Of a stretch of 64,000 nt of DNA, positions 7,622 to 16,672 are shown in pieces. Within the stretch, counting starts at the first letter, position 1; every line of letters starts with the position of its first letter. This stretch comes from Armatimonas rosea (GTDB lineage Bacteria; Armatimonadota; Armatimonadia; Armatimonadales; Armatimonadaceae): NCBI RefSeq assembly GCF_014202505.1, contig NZ_JACHGW010000002.1, positions 1,426,001 through 1,490,000 of the forward strand, read 5' to 3'. Below the pieces are notes generated by a model. It was not told the origin of the DNA and did not search any database. It saw only the letters and a list, made by a program, of their open reading frames with translations. A program made the translations under genes and the position numbers.

Positions 7622-9046
7622 AACACGACCAAGATTGCCAAGATCGATGCCCTTGTCACCCGTGCCCTGCGCGTGACGGGCGCTCCGGGAGCCGCGGTTG
7701 CCGTGGTGACCCCCGAGGGGAGCTATGTCCAGGGCTACGGGATCAAGAAGCTCGGCAGCGACGATGCCATCGAGCCGACGACACTCTTTCCCATCGCCAG
7801 TGTGAGCAAGGCGTTCACGGCCACGGCCTGCGCGTGCTTGGTGGACGAGGGAAAGATGAGCTGGGACGATCCGGTGCGCAAGCACCTTCCTGGCTTTCGC
7901 CTGCTCGATCCCGCCGCCGATGCCAACGTGACGATCCGGGACCTGCTCTGCCACCGCACGGGCCTGCCGCGCCACGACTCGCTCTGGTACCGCACGAACC
8001 TCAAGCGCGAGGAGATCTTGGCCCGCATGGCGTTTCTCAAGCCGACTGCCACCTACCGGGGGCTCTACCAGTACAGCAACCTCTGCTTCTCCGCGGCGGG
8101 CGAGGCGGTCGCGGCGGCGGCGGGGATGCCCTTTGAGACCTTCCTCAAGACCCGCCTGCTCGAGCCACTCAGGATGCACTCAGTCACGTTTTCCGGGCCG
8201 GGGCTGGTCGCCACGGAGAACCATGCCTGGCCGCACCAGAAGAAGAAGGGGAAGGTGGTCGCGCTGGATGCGCCGCTGGACTTCTTCAATGTCGGGCCGG
8301 CGGGCTGCATCAACGCCAGTGTCGCGGAGCTAGAGGGCTGGCTGCGCTTCCAGCTCTCGGGCGGCGGCGACGGCACCCCGGTCAGTGCCAAGAGCCTCGC
8401 CGAGACCCACACGCCGCAGATGATCGTCCCCTTTGAGGACCTCACCCGCGAGCTCTACCCCGACCGGATGCACCAGACCTACACCCTCGGCTGGAGCCGC
8501 TACGACTGGCAGGGGCACCTCGTGCTCTCCCACGGCGGGGCCATCGACGGCTTCCGGAGCCACTTGGTGGTCTGCCCGCGTGAGGGAGTCGCCTTTGTGG
8601 TCTTGGTGAACATGGCCAGCTACCTCCCGGAGATCGTCCGCAACAGCCTGCTGGACCTGCTTCTGGGAGTGAAGAACGGCAAGAACTGGCACGCGGTCTT
8701 TACCACCCAGCTCAAGAAAGACACGGAGAAAGCCCGCGCCGACAAGAGAGCCAAGGCCGAGAAGCGCCACAAGAACACCAAGCCGTCGCTCCCGCTCGCA
8801 AGCTACACCGGCACCTACACCGACCCCGGCTACGGCACCGCCACCGTGCGCGAGGAGTCCGGCAAGCTCCACCTCACCTGGGAGGCATTCGACACCCCGC
8901 TGAAGCACTGGCACCACGACACGTTTGTCACCGAGACCGAGCAGCCCGGTTTTGCGGCGCTAGACATTGTCTTCACCCTCAAGGCCGACGGAAGTGTCGC
9001 GGGTCTAACCCTCTGGGATCAGCTCTTGACAAAGCGCGCAGCCTGA
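7619..9046 (+). CDS. Serine hydrolase of the class C beta-lactamase/ DD-peptidase family
   Basis: A 475-residue enzyme of the AmpC/EstB/D-aminopeptidase fold. The nucleophile motif S61-V-S-K64 lies in FPIASVSKAFTA, the second motif Y152-S-N154 in GLYQYSN, and the third HxG-like motif in LSHGGAIDGF. Residues beyond about 375 form a DUF3471-type beta-barrel appended to many such hydrolases. No signal peptide is evident, so it is probably cytosolic; that argues against a role in beta-lactam resistance and for an esterase or peptidase. A Lys/Arg-rich linker (about residues 363-385) joins the domains. Convergent with the HEAT-repeat locus, overlapping it by 28 bases. Confidence 0.88.
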   Translation: MNTTKIAKIDALVTRALRVTGAPGAAVAVVTPEGSYVQGYGIKKLGSDDAIEPTTLFPIASVSKAFTATACACLVDEGKMSWDDPVRKHLPGFRLLDPAADANVTIRDLLCHRTGLPRHDSLWYRTNLKREEILARMAFLKPTATYRGLYQYSNLCFSAAGEAVAAAAGMPFETFLKTRLLEPLRMHSVTFSGPGLVATENHAWPHQKKKGKVVALDAPLDFFNVGPAGCINASVAELEGWLRFQLSGGGDGTPVSAKSLAETHTPQMIVPFEDLTRELYPDRMHQTYTLGWSRYDWQGHLVLSHGGAIDGFRSHLVVCPREGVAFVVLVNMASYLPEIVRNSLLDLLLGVKNGKNWHAVFTTQLKKDTEKARADKRAKAEKRHKNTKPSLPLASYTGTYTDPGYGTATVREESGKLHLTWEAFDTPLKHWHHDTFVTETEQPGFAALDIVFTLKADGSVAGLTLWDQLLTKRAA

Positions 9047-9870
9047 GCCAGCTCCCGGGCGAGCCTGGAATAAAGCCGCTCTGGGCAACGCGAGAGCGCG
9101 GCGCTGAGGCGGGCGTACTGGGCCGGGGTAGGCTTTGAGACCAGTCGGCGGCGGTCGGCAAGCCAGCGCTCTAGCTCGTGGGCGCACTCCTGGGGAGCGG
9201 CCTCCAGTAGCGCGGCGGGCACGCTCCAAAACGGCAGTGCCGCCAGCAAGCGCAGCAGGCGGCGCCGCTGTGGGGGCGCGGTAAGAGCCAGTGCCGCCTG
9301 GACCGTGGGCTCGTCGCTACTCAGTAGCACCCGGGCAAGCGCGGCGGCTACTTGGCGTGTGGGGCCGATGCCTGGATCGTTGAGGGCAGCGAGGAGCTGT
9401 GGCTTATAGCGCTCAGGATCCCGTCGCCCAAGAGCCTCCAGCACCGCCCGACGAATTATGGGTGTCGGATCGGTGAGGAAGGGCTCTAGAGTCTCTAGAC
9501 CGCCGCCGCTCTCCGCCCAGCCCATAAGAGTAAGCGGCTCCGGGAAGCGTCCCTGGTAGTAGTCTGTGACACTCCGGTGCGCTCTTGCATAGAACTGCGC
9601 GGTCTGGCGGAGTGCAGTATAGCGGGAGAGCAGGAGGGTATCGAGTACCGGCGGTGCGCCCTCGGGGAAGCGCTCGACCAAGCCCAGAAGGAGTGTCTGC
9701 GCGATCTGGGCGGGGGGACGTGTGCTCTGCTGGAGTGTCCAGCGAACCAGCTGCTCCTCGGTCGCCTCGGCGCGTGCCTGACGCGCGGCCAGCCGCCGGA
9801 GCCAGTCCGTGTCGTTGAGCGATTCCTCAAGGAGGTGGAGGGCGAGTCCGCCTTTCCGATTCTTTATCAC
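9019..9870 (-). CDS. HEAT-repeat protein, distal part
   Basis: A 283-residue frame built of helical HEAT-like repeats (PIIRRAVLEALGRRDPERYKPQLL and similar). The GTG at 9870 is the first canonical start, but coding-like HEAT sequence continues upstream in the same frame for another 58 codons, up to the TAG at 10045-10047 that ends the upstream fragment. The two are therefore most simply halves of one 420-residue gene split by a nonsense codon. Such proteins act as protein-binding scaffolds; phycobilin-lyase-like HEAT proteins are another branch. No catalytic motif. Target unknown. Confidence 0.6.
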   Translation of the reverse strand: MIKNRKGGLALHLLEESLNDTDWLRRLAARQARAEATEEQLVRWTLQQSTRPPAQIAQTLLLGLVERFPEGAPPVLDTLLLSRYTALRQTAQFYARAHRSVTDYYQGRFPEPLTLMGWAESGGGLETLEPFLTDPTPIIRRAVLEALGRRDPERYKPQLLAALNDPGIGPTRQVAAALARVLLSSDEPTVQAALALTAPPQRRRLLRLLAALPFWSVPAALLEAAPQECAHELERWLADRRRLVSKPTPAQYARLSAALSRCPERLYSRLARELAQAARFVKS

Positions 9871-10044
9871 GAGCAGACGGACATAGCGACGTGCAAGGGG
9901 GGGCGCGTCAATTGACGCTTGTACCAGTGCTTCTTTCGCCTCAGGAGAGAGGAGTAGCTGGTGGACACGTGCGATAAAAGGAGCATGGTTGTCGCGGCCC
10001 AGGCGGCCCAGCCACTCAATCTCATCCAGCAGACAGGCAAGCCG

Positions 10045-10284
10045 CTAGGCGTACTCCGGGATGAGGCGTGCGATCAGGGCGCTTTGTGCCGCATGGCGGA
10101 CCTGGGGTACCCAGTCGTTGGCCCGCTTCAGAAGGGGCCGTAGCTCCTCGCCCGTGGTCCGCTCGGCCAGCCAGCGCACCGCGGCGTGGCGCTCGTAGCC
10201 GTTGGGGGAGTCCGCTGCGAGGAGAAGGGTTTCTAGGTCAGGGGCAACCGTCGCCTTGGGATCGAGGAGCTGGAAGTGTCGCAT
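10045..10284 (-). CDS. HEAT-repeat protein, proximal fragment (in-frame stop)
   Basis: A 79-residue frame with one or two HEAT repeats (YERHAAVRWLAERTTGEELR, VPQVRHAAQSALIARL). It ends at TAG 10045-10047; the reading frame continues beyond with further HEAT-like sequence into the 9019-9870 gene without any frame change. A TATAAA box lies nine bases before the ATG. Either a real short protein with a coupled downstream gene or the 5' half of a gene inactivated by a point mutation. Confidence 0.55.
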   Translation of the reverse strand: MRHFQLLDPKATVAPDLETLLLAADSPNGYERHAAVRWLAERTTGEELRPLLKRANDWVPQVRHAAQSALIARLIPEYA

Positions 10285-10372
10285 GGTTACGCCTTTATAG
10301 CCGCAGGCGGGCCTGGCGATAAAAGCAAAGCGCCGCCCAGAAGATCTGGACGGCGCTGGGAAGGCAGAGACG

Positions 10373-11833
10373 CTACGCGATGATCTCTTTGATCGGGTCG
10401 GTGTGCTCTACCCCGACAAGCTTCTGATCGAGGCCGCCGTAGAAGTAGCTGAGCTTGTTGGGATCGAGGCCCATGAGCTGGAGCGCGGTGGCGTGGAGGC
10501 TCTTGACATGGAACGGGCTGTCCACGGCACGGCTGCCCAGCTCATCGGTGCTCCCGACACTCGTGCCGCCCTTGATCCCGCCGCCCGCCATCCACATCGT
10601 GAAGCCGTAGGCATTGTGGTCGCGGCCCGTGCCCGCCGCGTACTCCGCGACCGGCTGGCGGCCAAACTCCCCGCCCCAGATAATCAGGGTGGAATCGAGA
10701 AGTCCGCGCTGCTTGAGGTCCTGGATCAGCGCCGCGATCGGCTTGTCGGTGCGGCCGGCGTGGAGCGTGTGGTTGAACATCAGGTCCCCGTGGGCGTCCC
10801 AGTTGGCATCGTTGTGGCTACCGCCGGAGTAGACCTGGATAAAGCGCACGCCCTTCTCCACGAGGCGCCGGGTCAGGATCATCTTGCGCGCAAAGTCCGC
10901 CGTCTTGGGATCGTCGAGGCCGTAGAGCTTCTTGATGTGCTCGGGCTCGCTGTCCACATCGACGGCCTCCGGGGCGTTGGACTGCATCTTGTAGGCAAGC
11001 TCGTAGCTGGCGATTCGAGCCGCCAGGTTCGAGTTGTCCGCACGGGGCGTCAGGTGCTCGTGGTTGTACTCCTGGAGCGAGTCCAAGAGCTGGCGCTGGG
11101 CGTCCTTGGAGAGCTCCTCGGGGCGGGCCAAGTCGAGAATGGGGGTGCCCGCGGGGCGCAGGACGGTTCCCTGGTAGGTGGCGGGCATGTAGCCGCTGCT
11201 CCAGTTCTTCGCGCCAGAGATCGGGCCGCCGGACTGGTCGAGCATCACCACAAAGCCCGGCAGGTTCTCATTGACCGAGCCCAGCCCGTAGTTCACCCAC
11301 GAGCCCAAGCACGGCGCCCCGGAGAGAATCTTGCCCGAGTTCATCTGGAGCATCGCCGAGCCGTGGATCGGGGAGTCGGCGGTCATGGAGTGGATGAAGG
11401 CCATGTCGTCCACGCAGCCACCGACATTAGGGAAGAGATCGGAGACAAACTTGCCGCACTGGCCGTACTGCTTGAACTTCCACTTGGGCTCGATCAGACG
11501 GCCCTGGTTGCGCTTACCGCCGCGCCCAAAGGTCTTCACCTCGATTGTCTGGCCGTCGCGGCCGTACATGGTCGGCTTGTAGTCAAACGTGTCGATATGG
11601 CTGGGGCCGCCGTACATGAACAGAAAGATCACGGACTTGGCCTTGGCCGGAAACATCGGTGGCTTGGGCGCGAGCGGGTTACCCAGCCCTTTTTTCGCCC
11701 CCTGGCCCCCGCTCGTGGCGGAGTCGAAGGCGAAGCCATCTTTGGCCAGCAGACCGGTTAGGGCGAGGCCTGTGAACTTGGCTCCGGCCTCCCAGAGGAA
11801 CTCTCGTCGTGTGCGCTTGCAAAAATTTTCCAT
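10373..11833 (-). CDS. DUF1501 secreted protein (sulfatase-like fold)
   Basis: A 486-residue protein with a twin-arginine-like signal (TRREFLWEAGAKFTGLALTG) and the DUF1501 hallmarks FMYGGPSHIDTFDYKP, IHSMTADSPIH, GFVVMLD and WGGEFGRQP followed by GRDHNAYGF. DUF1501 belongs to the alkaline phosphatase/sulfatase superfamily and is exported, often alongside DUF1549/DUF1553 cytochromes in Planctomycetes and relatives; its reaction is unknown. Here it follows such a cytochrome gene on the same strand with a 190-base gap filled by a palindromic element. It is a paralogue of 49965-51446. The pair is presumed to work together in the envelope. Confidence 0.88.
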   Translation of the reverse strand: MENFCKRTRREFLWEAGAKFTGLALTGLLAKDGFAFDSATSGGQGAKKGLGNPLAPKPPMFPAKAKSVIFLFMYGGPSHIDTFDYKPTMYGRDGQTIEVKTFGRGGKRNQGRLIEPKWKFKQYGQCGKFVSDLFPNVGGCVDDMAFIHSMTADSPIHGSAMLQMNSGKILSGAPCLGSWVNYGLGSVNENLPGFVVMLDQSGGPISGAKNWSSGYMPATYQGTVLRPAGTPILDLARPEELSKDAQRQLLDSLQEYNHEHLTPRADNSNLAARIASYELAYKMQSNAPEAVDVDSEPEHIKKLYGLDDPKTADFARKMILTRRLVEKGVRFIQVYSGGSHNDANWDAHGDLMFNHTLHAGRTDKPIAALIQDLKQRGLLDSTLIIWGGEFGRQPVAEYAAGTGRDHNAYGFTMWMAGGGIKGGTSVGSTDELGSRAVDSPFHVKSLHATALQLMGLDPNKLSYFYGGLDQKLVGVEHTDPIKEIIA

Positions 11834-11853
11834 AGTCTTCTTTTCGCTTCTTA

Positions 11854-12020
11854 GATCGCTCCCGTTGTGATCGCTCCCATGAACGGGAGCGTCTTGCTGT
11901 CGTCGCCGGCTCCGACACGAAGGGCGCTAAGCGCCCATATGGCCGGAGGCCTTTGTGTCCGAGGCACGAGGACCGCAAGACGCCCCCCTCCCACGGGGGC
12001 GATCTGAACGGGGGCGATCA
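11854..12020. repeat. Interspersed palindromic element D with nested hairpins
   Basis: Outer arms GATCGCTCCCGTTGTGATCG and its approximate complement at the right end (about 28 bases), then GCGTCTTGC / GCAAGACGC, then an inner GGGCGCTAAGCGCCC hairpin. It shares the module GAGGCACGAGGA with family C. It separates the two genes of the PSD1-DUF1501 pair. Confidence 0.7.
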
Positions 12021-12023
12021 TAC

Positions 12024-14936
12024 TTAGTCCAGGTACATAAACTCATTCAGGTTGAGGGTGAGCAGACAGAACGTCGATTTCGCCTGCTCCGTTGACATCT
12101 TCTGGCTCTCAAAGGTCTTGATGAGCTTGAGGCCACGGGTTATCTCACTGGGGGTGGGAGGGCGCTGCGTGGCGAGGGTGAGGCCACGGGCGACAAACTG
12201 CTCCAGGTTGCCGTTGCTCTCTTTGTCTAGGCGCGCCGCGAGGACCTTGGCCTGGTCGTGGAAGAACTTGCCATTGAGGGTCGTGAGCGCCTGGGTGGGC
12301 TGGGTGCTGGAGAAGCGGCTCGGGGTCGTGCGGTCGGTCTCGGCCATGTCGAAGCTATCCATGAGCGGGAAGATCAGGGAGCGCTTGACAAAGATATAGA
12401 TGCTACGCCGCGCCTTGTCCTCGGGCTTCATGCGGTCGGGGTACCAGTCCTTGCCCGGAACCGACTGACCATGGAGCACCTCGGCGGGGATATCGGGATA
12501 GACCGACGGCCCGTAGAGCTTGGGGTTGAGGTTGCCACAGACCGCCAGCACCGAGTCGCGGAGCTCCTCGGCGGTCAGGCGGCGCATGTCCATGCGCCAG
12601 AAGAGGTTGTTCTGCGGGTCGGCCTTGAGCGCCACGGGGTTGCTGCGCGAGCTCTGCTTGTAGGTGTTGCTGGTGAGAATCAGCTTGTGGAGCTTCTTGA
12701 CCGACCAGCCGAGCTCGTGGGTGAAGCTGCTGGCGAGGTAGTCGAGGAGCTCGGGGTGGGTGGGGGAGTCGCCGCCGAGGCCGAAGTTGCTGGCGGAGCG
12801 GACGATCCCACGCCCAAAGTGCCCCTGCCAGACTCGGTTGGCCATGACACGCCCGGTGAGCTTGTTGTCCGGGCTGGCGATCCAGCTGGCGAGGGTCAGG
12901 CGGCGGCCCGAGCTGCTCTCACTGAGCTGTGCGGCGGGGATCGAGGGACGGCCCCCGCGGACGGGCTCCCCTGTGGACGGTGCGACAGAGATGCGCTCGC
13001 CGGGGAGCTTGGCATCGCCGCCACCCAGTATCTCCGGCCAGCCCGGCTCGACCTTATCGGCGGGGGCGGCGGCGGAGCCACGGAGCAGGACAAAGGTCTC
13101 CTGAGGCTGGTCCATCTCGGTCACGCAGAGGGCGCGGTCCACGGCGACGGGCTGGTTCTTCAGGTCCTCCAGCTGCTTCTTCAGGCGAGCGTACTCCGGG
13201 TTGGCAACCGCGACACTGGCCTGTCCCTCGGGGCCGTTGCTGGTGCTGGTCGAGAGCAAGCGCCGGGGGGCGCGTGGCCCCGGTCCGGCCCAAGAGACCG
13301 CAAGCCCGATCCCAAACTGGTTCTGGAAGTACTCCAGCCGGATCGGGACCCGGCCCGCCTCCAGCTGGACTGCCTTGCTCTGCTCGTTGCCCTGGCCATG
13401 AATCCCATCGTGCTTGATGAGCTCCTGCCCATTGACCACGAGGCGCGAGCCATCGTCGGAGTCTAGGAAGAACGTGTAGCGGCCGGCCTTGGGGACCACC
13501 AGCGTTCCCTCGAAGACAAAGCCAATGGCGCTATCGCGATCACGCAGGGTGATATCGAAGCGCTTGCTGGGCACGGGGCCGGTGCGCTCGGGCTTGAGCG
13601 TGTCGAAGCTCGGGAGCTTCTCAAACGTATCGCGGTAGTACTTGTAGGTCAGGTCGTCGAGGTCGCTCCCTGCGCTGGGATCGGCGCTCGGGGCGGCGTT
13701 TTCGAGTGCCTTGAGCTGGAGCTGGAGGGCATCCAGCTTTTGCTTTTTCTCGTCGACCCGCTTGAGGTAGTCCGCACGCTGGGCCTCGTTCTCAAAGATC
13801 GGCTTCTCGTCGGTGGGGCCGCCGTTGCGGAAGTGGTTGATCCCATTGAAGAAGCTGACCAGCTTGTAGTAGTCTTTCTGAAGAATGGGGTCGATCTTGT
13901 GGTTGTGGCAGCGGGCGCAGTCGAAGGTCAGCCCCATAAAGGTCTGCCCCACTGTCGTGACAATGTCATCGAGGCCGTCGTAGCGGGCTTGCTCACGGTC
14001 GGTGGGCTCGTCGTCCCAGATCCCCAGCCGATAAAAACCCGTGGCGAGAAGGCCGTCGTTGCCGCCATCGGGGAGCTCATCACCGGCGAGCTGCTCTTTC
14101 ACAAAGCGATCGTAGGGCTTGTCGGCGTTGAAGCTCTTGATGACATAGTCACGGTAGCGCCAGGGCTGGGGCTTGGGGTTGTCGCGCTCGTAGGAGTTGG
14201 TCTCGGCGTAGCGCATCAGATCGAGCCACTGGCGGCCCCACTTCTCGCCATAGTGCGGCGATGCCAGCAGACGATCCACAAGCTTCTCATAGGCATCGGG
14301 GGCTTTGTCGGCCTCAAACGCCGCCACTTCCTCGGGGGTGGGCGGCAGGCCCGTGAGATCGTAGGTCACGCGCCGGATCAGCTCCCGCCGCGTCGCAGTC
14401 GGACTGGGCTTGAGGTTCTTGGCCTCCAGCTTGGCGAGCACAAAGGCATCGATGGGGTTGCGCACCCACGCGGCGCTCTTCACCGTGGGCGGTGCGACAC
14501 GCTTTACCGGCTGGAAGGCCCAGTGGGTCTTGCCCATCGCAAAAAGTGCACTTCCCACGCCATTGGGAGCGGCGGCGCTGGCGGGCCAGAAGCCGCCCTG
14601 CTTGGTCCACTCCGCCACAACGGCAACTTCACCGGGGGAGAGAGGGGCGTTGTTGAGCGGCATGCGCGGCTTCCCGCCCTCGCCCTTCACACGCTGGAGA
14701 ACCGCGGCGAGCTTGTCTGCGGGGATGGCTTTATCGAGCCGAAGCCCCGCCGAGGCCCCGGCCTCACCATGGCACCCCTCGCACTTCGCCAGGATCAGGG
14801 GGCGGACCTTGGACTCAAAAAACGCCGTCTGCTCTGCCGTGAGTGTCTTGGCCGGCTCCTGGCTCTTGCCGGTTGCCATCGCCGCCATGGCCGCTAGCCC
14901 AAGAGCTCCAACCGCTCCGAATAGTTGTCTTCGCAT
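12024..14936 (-). CDS. PSD1 planctomycete-type cytochrome c (DUF1549-PA14-DUF1553)
   Basis: A 970-residue exported protein. A signal peptide spans about residues 1-22. A cytochrome-c-like segment carries the heme motif C52-EG-C55-H56; DUF1549 follows at about 150-370 and contains a second Cys motif, CARCHNHKIDP; a PA14-type carbohydrate-binding domain is at about 430-570 (YTFFLDSDDGSRLVVNGQ); DUF1553 covers about 670-930. The family is abundant in Planctomycetes and is thought to serve polysaccharide degradation or electron transfer, but biochemistry is lacking. The start is preceded by AAGGA four bases upstream. It heads the operon with the DUF1501 gene. Divergent from an AraC-type regulator with a 57-base gap, so control by that regulator is plausible. 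Confidence 0.92.
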   Translation of the reverse strand: MRRQLFGAVGALGLAAMAAMATGKSQEPAKTLTAEQTAFFESKVRPLILAKCEGCHGEAGASAGLRLDKAIPADKLAAVLQRVKGEGGKPRMPLNNAPLSPGEVAVVAEWTKQGGFWPASAAAPNGVGSALFAMGKTHWAFQPVKRVAPPTVKSAAWVRNPIDAFVLAKLEAKNLKPSPTATRRELIRRVTYDLTGLPPTPEEVAAFEADKAPDAYEKLVDRLLASPHYGEKWGRQWLDLMRYAETNSYERDNPKPQPWRYRDYVIKSFNADKPYDRFVKEQLAGDELPDGGNDGLLATGFYRLGIWDDEPTDREQARYDGLDDIVTTVGQTFMGLTFDCARCHNHKIDPILQKDYYKLVSFFNGINHFRNGGPTDEKPIFENEAQRADYLKRVDEKKQKLDALQLQLKALENAAPSADPSAGSDLDDLTYKYYRDTFEKLPSFDTLKPERTGPVPSKRFDITLRDRDSAIGFVFEGTLVVPKAGRYTFFLDSDDGSRLVVNGQELIKHDGIHGQGNEQSKAVQLEAGRVPIRLEYFQNQFGIGLAVSWAGPGPRAPRRLLSTSTSNGPEGQASVAVANPEYARLKKQLEDLKNQPVAVDRALCVTEMDQPQETFVLLRGSAAAPADKVEPGWPEILGGGDAKLPGERISVAPSTGEPVRGGRPSIPAAQLSESSSGRRLTLASWIASPDNKLTGRVMANRVWQGHFGRGIVRSASNFGLGGDSPTHPELLDYLASSFTHELGWSVKKLHKLILTSNTYKQSSRSNPVALKADPQNNLFWRMDMRRLTAEELRDSVLAVCGNLNPKLYGPSVYPDIPAEVLHGQSVPGKDWYPDRMKPEDKARRSIYIFVKRSLIFPLMDSFDMAETDRTTPSRFSSTQPTQALTTLNGKFFHDQAKVLAARLDKESNGNLEQFVARGLTLATQRPPTPSEITRGLKLIKTFESQKMSTEQAKSTFCLLTLNLNEFMYLD

Positions 14937-14979
14937 AGGTTCCTTAGCCTTTGTGATTCAGCGTATGGTACAACGGAAG

Positions 14980-14996
14980 TATACCCTACTGCCATG
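14980..14996 (+). promoter_or_regulatory. Leaderless -10 box of the first AraC regulator
   Basis: TATACC at 14980-14985, eight-base gap, ATG at 14994. It lies in the 57-base divergent gap with the PSD1 gene. Confidence 0.4.
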
Positions 14997-15842
14997 AGTG
15001 AAACGCAGGACAACCTTCGCCAAACGGCGGCCGAGCTGACCGATCTGGGCGTGATCGGAGAGCGTACCCGAGAGCGCATTACCCACCGACCCGCCGGGCC
15101 TGCGATGGTCTCGCGTGGCCTGCGTGTCGCCGGGCTCTCGGAGGCTTACTCTCCCTACAAGATGGTGCGCACCCGCTGGCAGCAAGGGCAGCTCCTGGTT
15201 AGCTACGGCGGCGAGGGCTTGGCGTGGGTCGGAGGGGAGTGGCTTCCTGTGCCGGCGGGGATGGCCTACCTCTCGCCGCCGGGGGTGCCCCATGCCTTTC
15301 AGCCACGCCACCCGGACTCGCCCTGGGAGTTTGCCTGGGTGATCTTCACGCCCGATGCCGAGCTTCCTTGGCCCGAGCACTCCAGCCTGGTGAGTGCCGA
15401 CCCCGAGCCCCTGCGCGATGCGATCTTGGGGCTCTGGCGCGAGTCGCGGGCGGCGGCGGAGGCGGCGCACCTGGCGGTCTGGGCGGAGCTGACCCTGCTC
15501 CAAGCGCGCCGGCTCCTACGAGGCGGTGCCCGGCCCGAGCGCCTGCGAACCCTCTGGGACACCATCGAGACCAACCTCGCCCACCCTTGGACCGCCCCCG
15601 AGCTTGCCGCGCTCGCCTGCCTCTCTGAGGGACAGCTCCGCGTGGTCTGCCAGCAGGAGACGGGAAATAGCCCCTTGGAGCAGGTCACGCTCCTGCGGAT
15701 GCGCCACGCGGGGGCGCTGCTCCTCTCGACCGAGGCGACCATTGAGCATGTCGCACGGGCCGTGGGCTACGCCAATCCCTTTGCCTTCTCCACCGCCTTC
15801 AAGCGTGTCTTAGGGGTCCCCCCGAGCCACTGGCGCAGGTAG
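14994..15842 (+). CDS. AraC-family transcriptional regulator
   Basis: A 282-residue regulator. Residues about 30-130 form a cupin-like ligand domain (LVSYGGEGLAWVGGEW then PAGMAYLSPPGVPHAF), and the last hundred hold two helix-turn-helix units (LAALACLSEGQLRVVCQQET and IEHVARAVGYANPFAFSTAF, ending VPPSHWRR). The start at 14994 follows a -10 box and gives a Met followed by a normal helical N-terminus; the frame is open further upstream without a better start. Likely senses a sugar. It lies back to back with the PSD1 gene and converges with a second AraC gene, overlapping it by 76 bases. Confidence 0.88.
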   Translation: MSETQDNLRQTAAELTDLGVIGERTRERITHRPAGPAMVSRGLRVAGLSEAYSPYKMVRTRWQQGQLLVSYGGEGLAWVGGEWLPVPAGMAYLSPPGVPHAFQPRHPDSPWEFAWVIFTPDAELPWPEHSSLVSADPEPLRDAILGLWRESRAAAEAAHLAVWAELTLLQARRLLRGGARPERLRTLWDTIETNLAHPWTAPELAALACLSEGQLRVVCQQETGNSPLEQVTLLRMRHAGALLLSTEATIEHVARAVGYANPFAFSTAFKRVLGVPPSHWRR

Positions 15843-16633
15843 AGTGGGTCGCGCTCCAAGGCCCTATGGAAGCTGGCGTAGCTCCCAAAACCGGCCTCTA
15901 GCGCCACCTCCAAGCGTGTCCGCGAGGGCGCAAGTGCCTGGAGCTCCAGGGCGAGGCGGACGCGCTCCTGCTGGCGGAACTCCAGGAGCGTGAGGCCGGT
16001 CTGCTCGCGGAAGTGGCGCGTGAGCACGGGAGCGGAGAGGCCACAGCGCTCGGCGAGCTCGGGGACACTCCACGGCTCCTGAGGGCGCTCGCGCAGGAGG
16101 CGCATGGCCGTGGCGACAGCAGGATGGACGAGAGCGGTGGGGCTCCCCGGGGCGCGCTGGAAGGCGCTCCAGGCCGCTGCCATGAGATAGCCCAGCCCCG
16201 CGTTGAAGGTGAGCGAGTCGCTCTCGGGGAGGGCGGTGAGCTCGGTGCAGAGGGCGACCAGACGCGCTTGGTCCGATGCGCTCAGGGGGCGGCAGAGCTC
16301 ACGGGTGCTGGGGAGTGAGAGGGGGAGCCGGGCGAGGAGCGCGGGAGTCGCCACCACCACCCAGTGGGCATAGTCCGACGACTTCTCCACGAGGATGTGG
16401 TCCTGCGACGGCAAGAGCCAGATCAGGCTCCCCGGCGCGAGAGCGCTCACCCAGCTCTCGCCGGTCTGCCGCTCGGCCAGAACGTAGCGTGCGGTCCCCG
16501 AGAGCACGAGGTTGAACTCCGGCTCGCGGTGGCGGTGCATGGGGTGCTGACCGCGTCCGCCCTCCTTCACAAAGCCTTCGCGACCGTCGGGAAGGCGCAG
16601 CTTTTCCTCAAAACTCTCGATTTTTGCAAACAT
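15767..16633 (-). CDS. AraC-family transcriptional regulator
   Basis: A 288-residue regulator with an N-terminal cupin domain (HPMHRHREPEFNLVLSGTARY, with the His and Glu of the small barrel) and a C-terminal double helix-turn-helix (VPELAERCGLSAPVLTRHFR, LEVALEAGFGSYASFHRALE). The usual AraC end is reached near RQWLGG; about twenty further residues (ending KAVEKAKGLA) are read antisense to the end of the neighbouring AraC gene and look like readthrough from a lost stop. Divergent from the PhyH gene across only 51 bases, which makes PhyH its obvious target. A TAAAAT box is seven bases before the ATG. Confidence 0.88.
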   Translation of the reverse strand: MFAKIESFEEKLRLPDGREGFVKEGGRGQHPMHRHREPEFNLVLSGTARYVLAERQTGESWVSALAPGSLIWLLPSQDHILVEKSSDYAHWVVVATPALLARLPLSLPSTRELCRPLSASDQARLVALCTELTALPESDSLTFNAGLGYLMAAAWSAFQRAPGSPTALVHPAVATAMRLLRERPQEPWSVPELAERCGLSAPVLTRHFREQTGLTLLEFRQQERVRLALELQALAPSRTRLEVALEAGFGSYASFHRALERDPLYLRQWLGGTPKTRLKAVEKAKGLA

Positions 16634-16646
16634 TATCGCTATTTTA
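16631..16646 (-). promoter_or_regulatory. Leaderless -10 box of the second AraC regulator
   Basis: TAAAAT on the minus strand (16641-16646), seven-base gap, ATG at 16633. Confidence 0.5.
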
Positions 16647-16672
16647 GCAAAGACAGCCGGGAAAAGATCGTG

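Noticed and set aside
10403-11761. Long open frame (452 codons) on the plus strand
   Set aside because: Antisense to the DUF1501 gene; its Val/Leu/Arg-rich product is a typical GC-rich shadow.
12258-14897. Long plus-strand frames of about 400 codons
   Set aside because: Antisense to the PSD1 gene, which has clear heme motifs and domains; no family features in the opposite frames.
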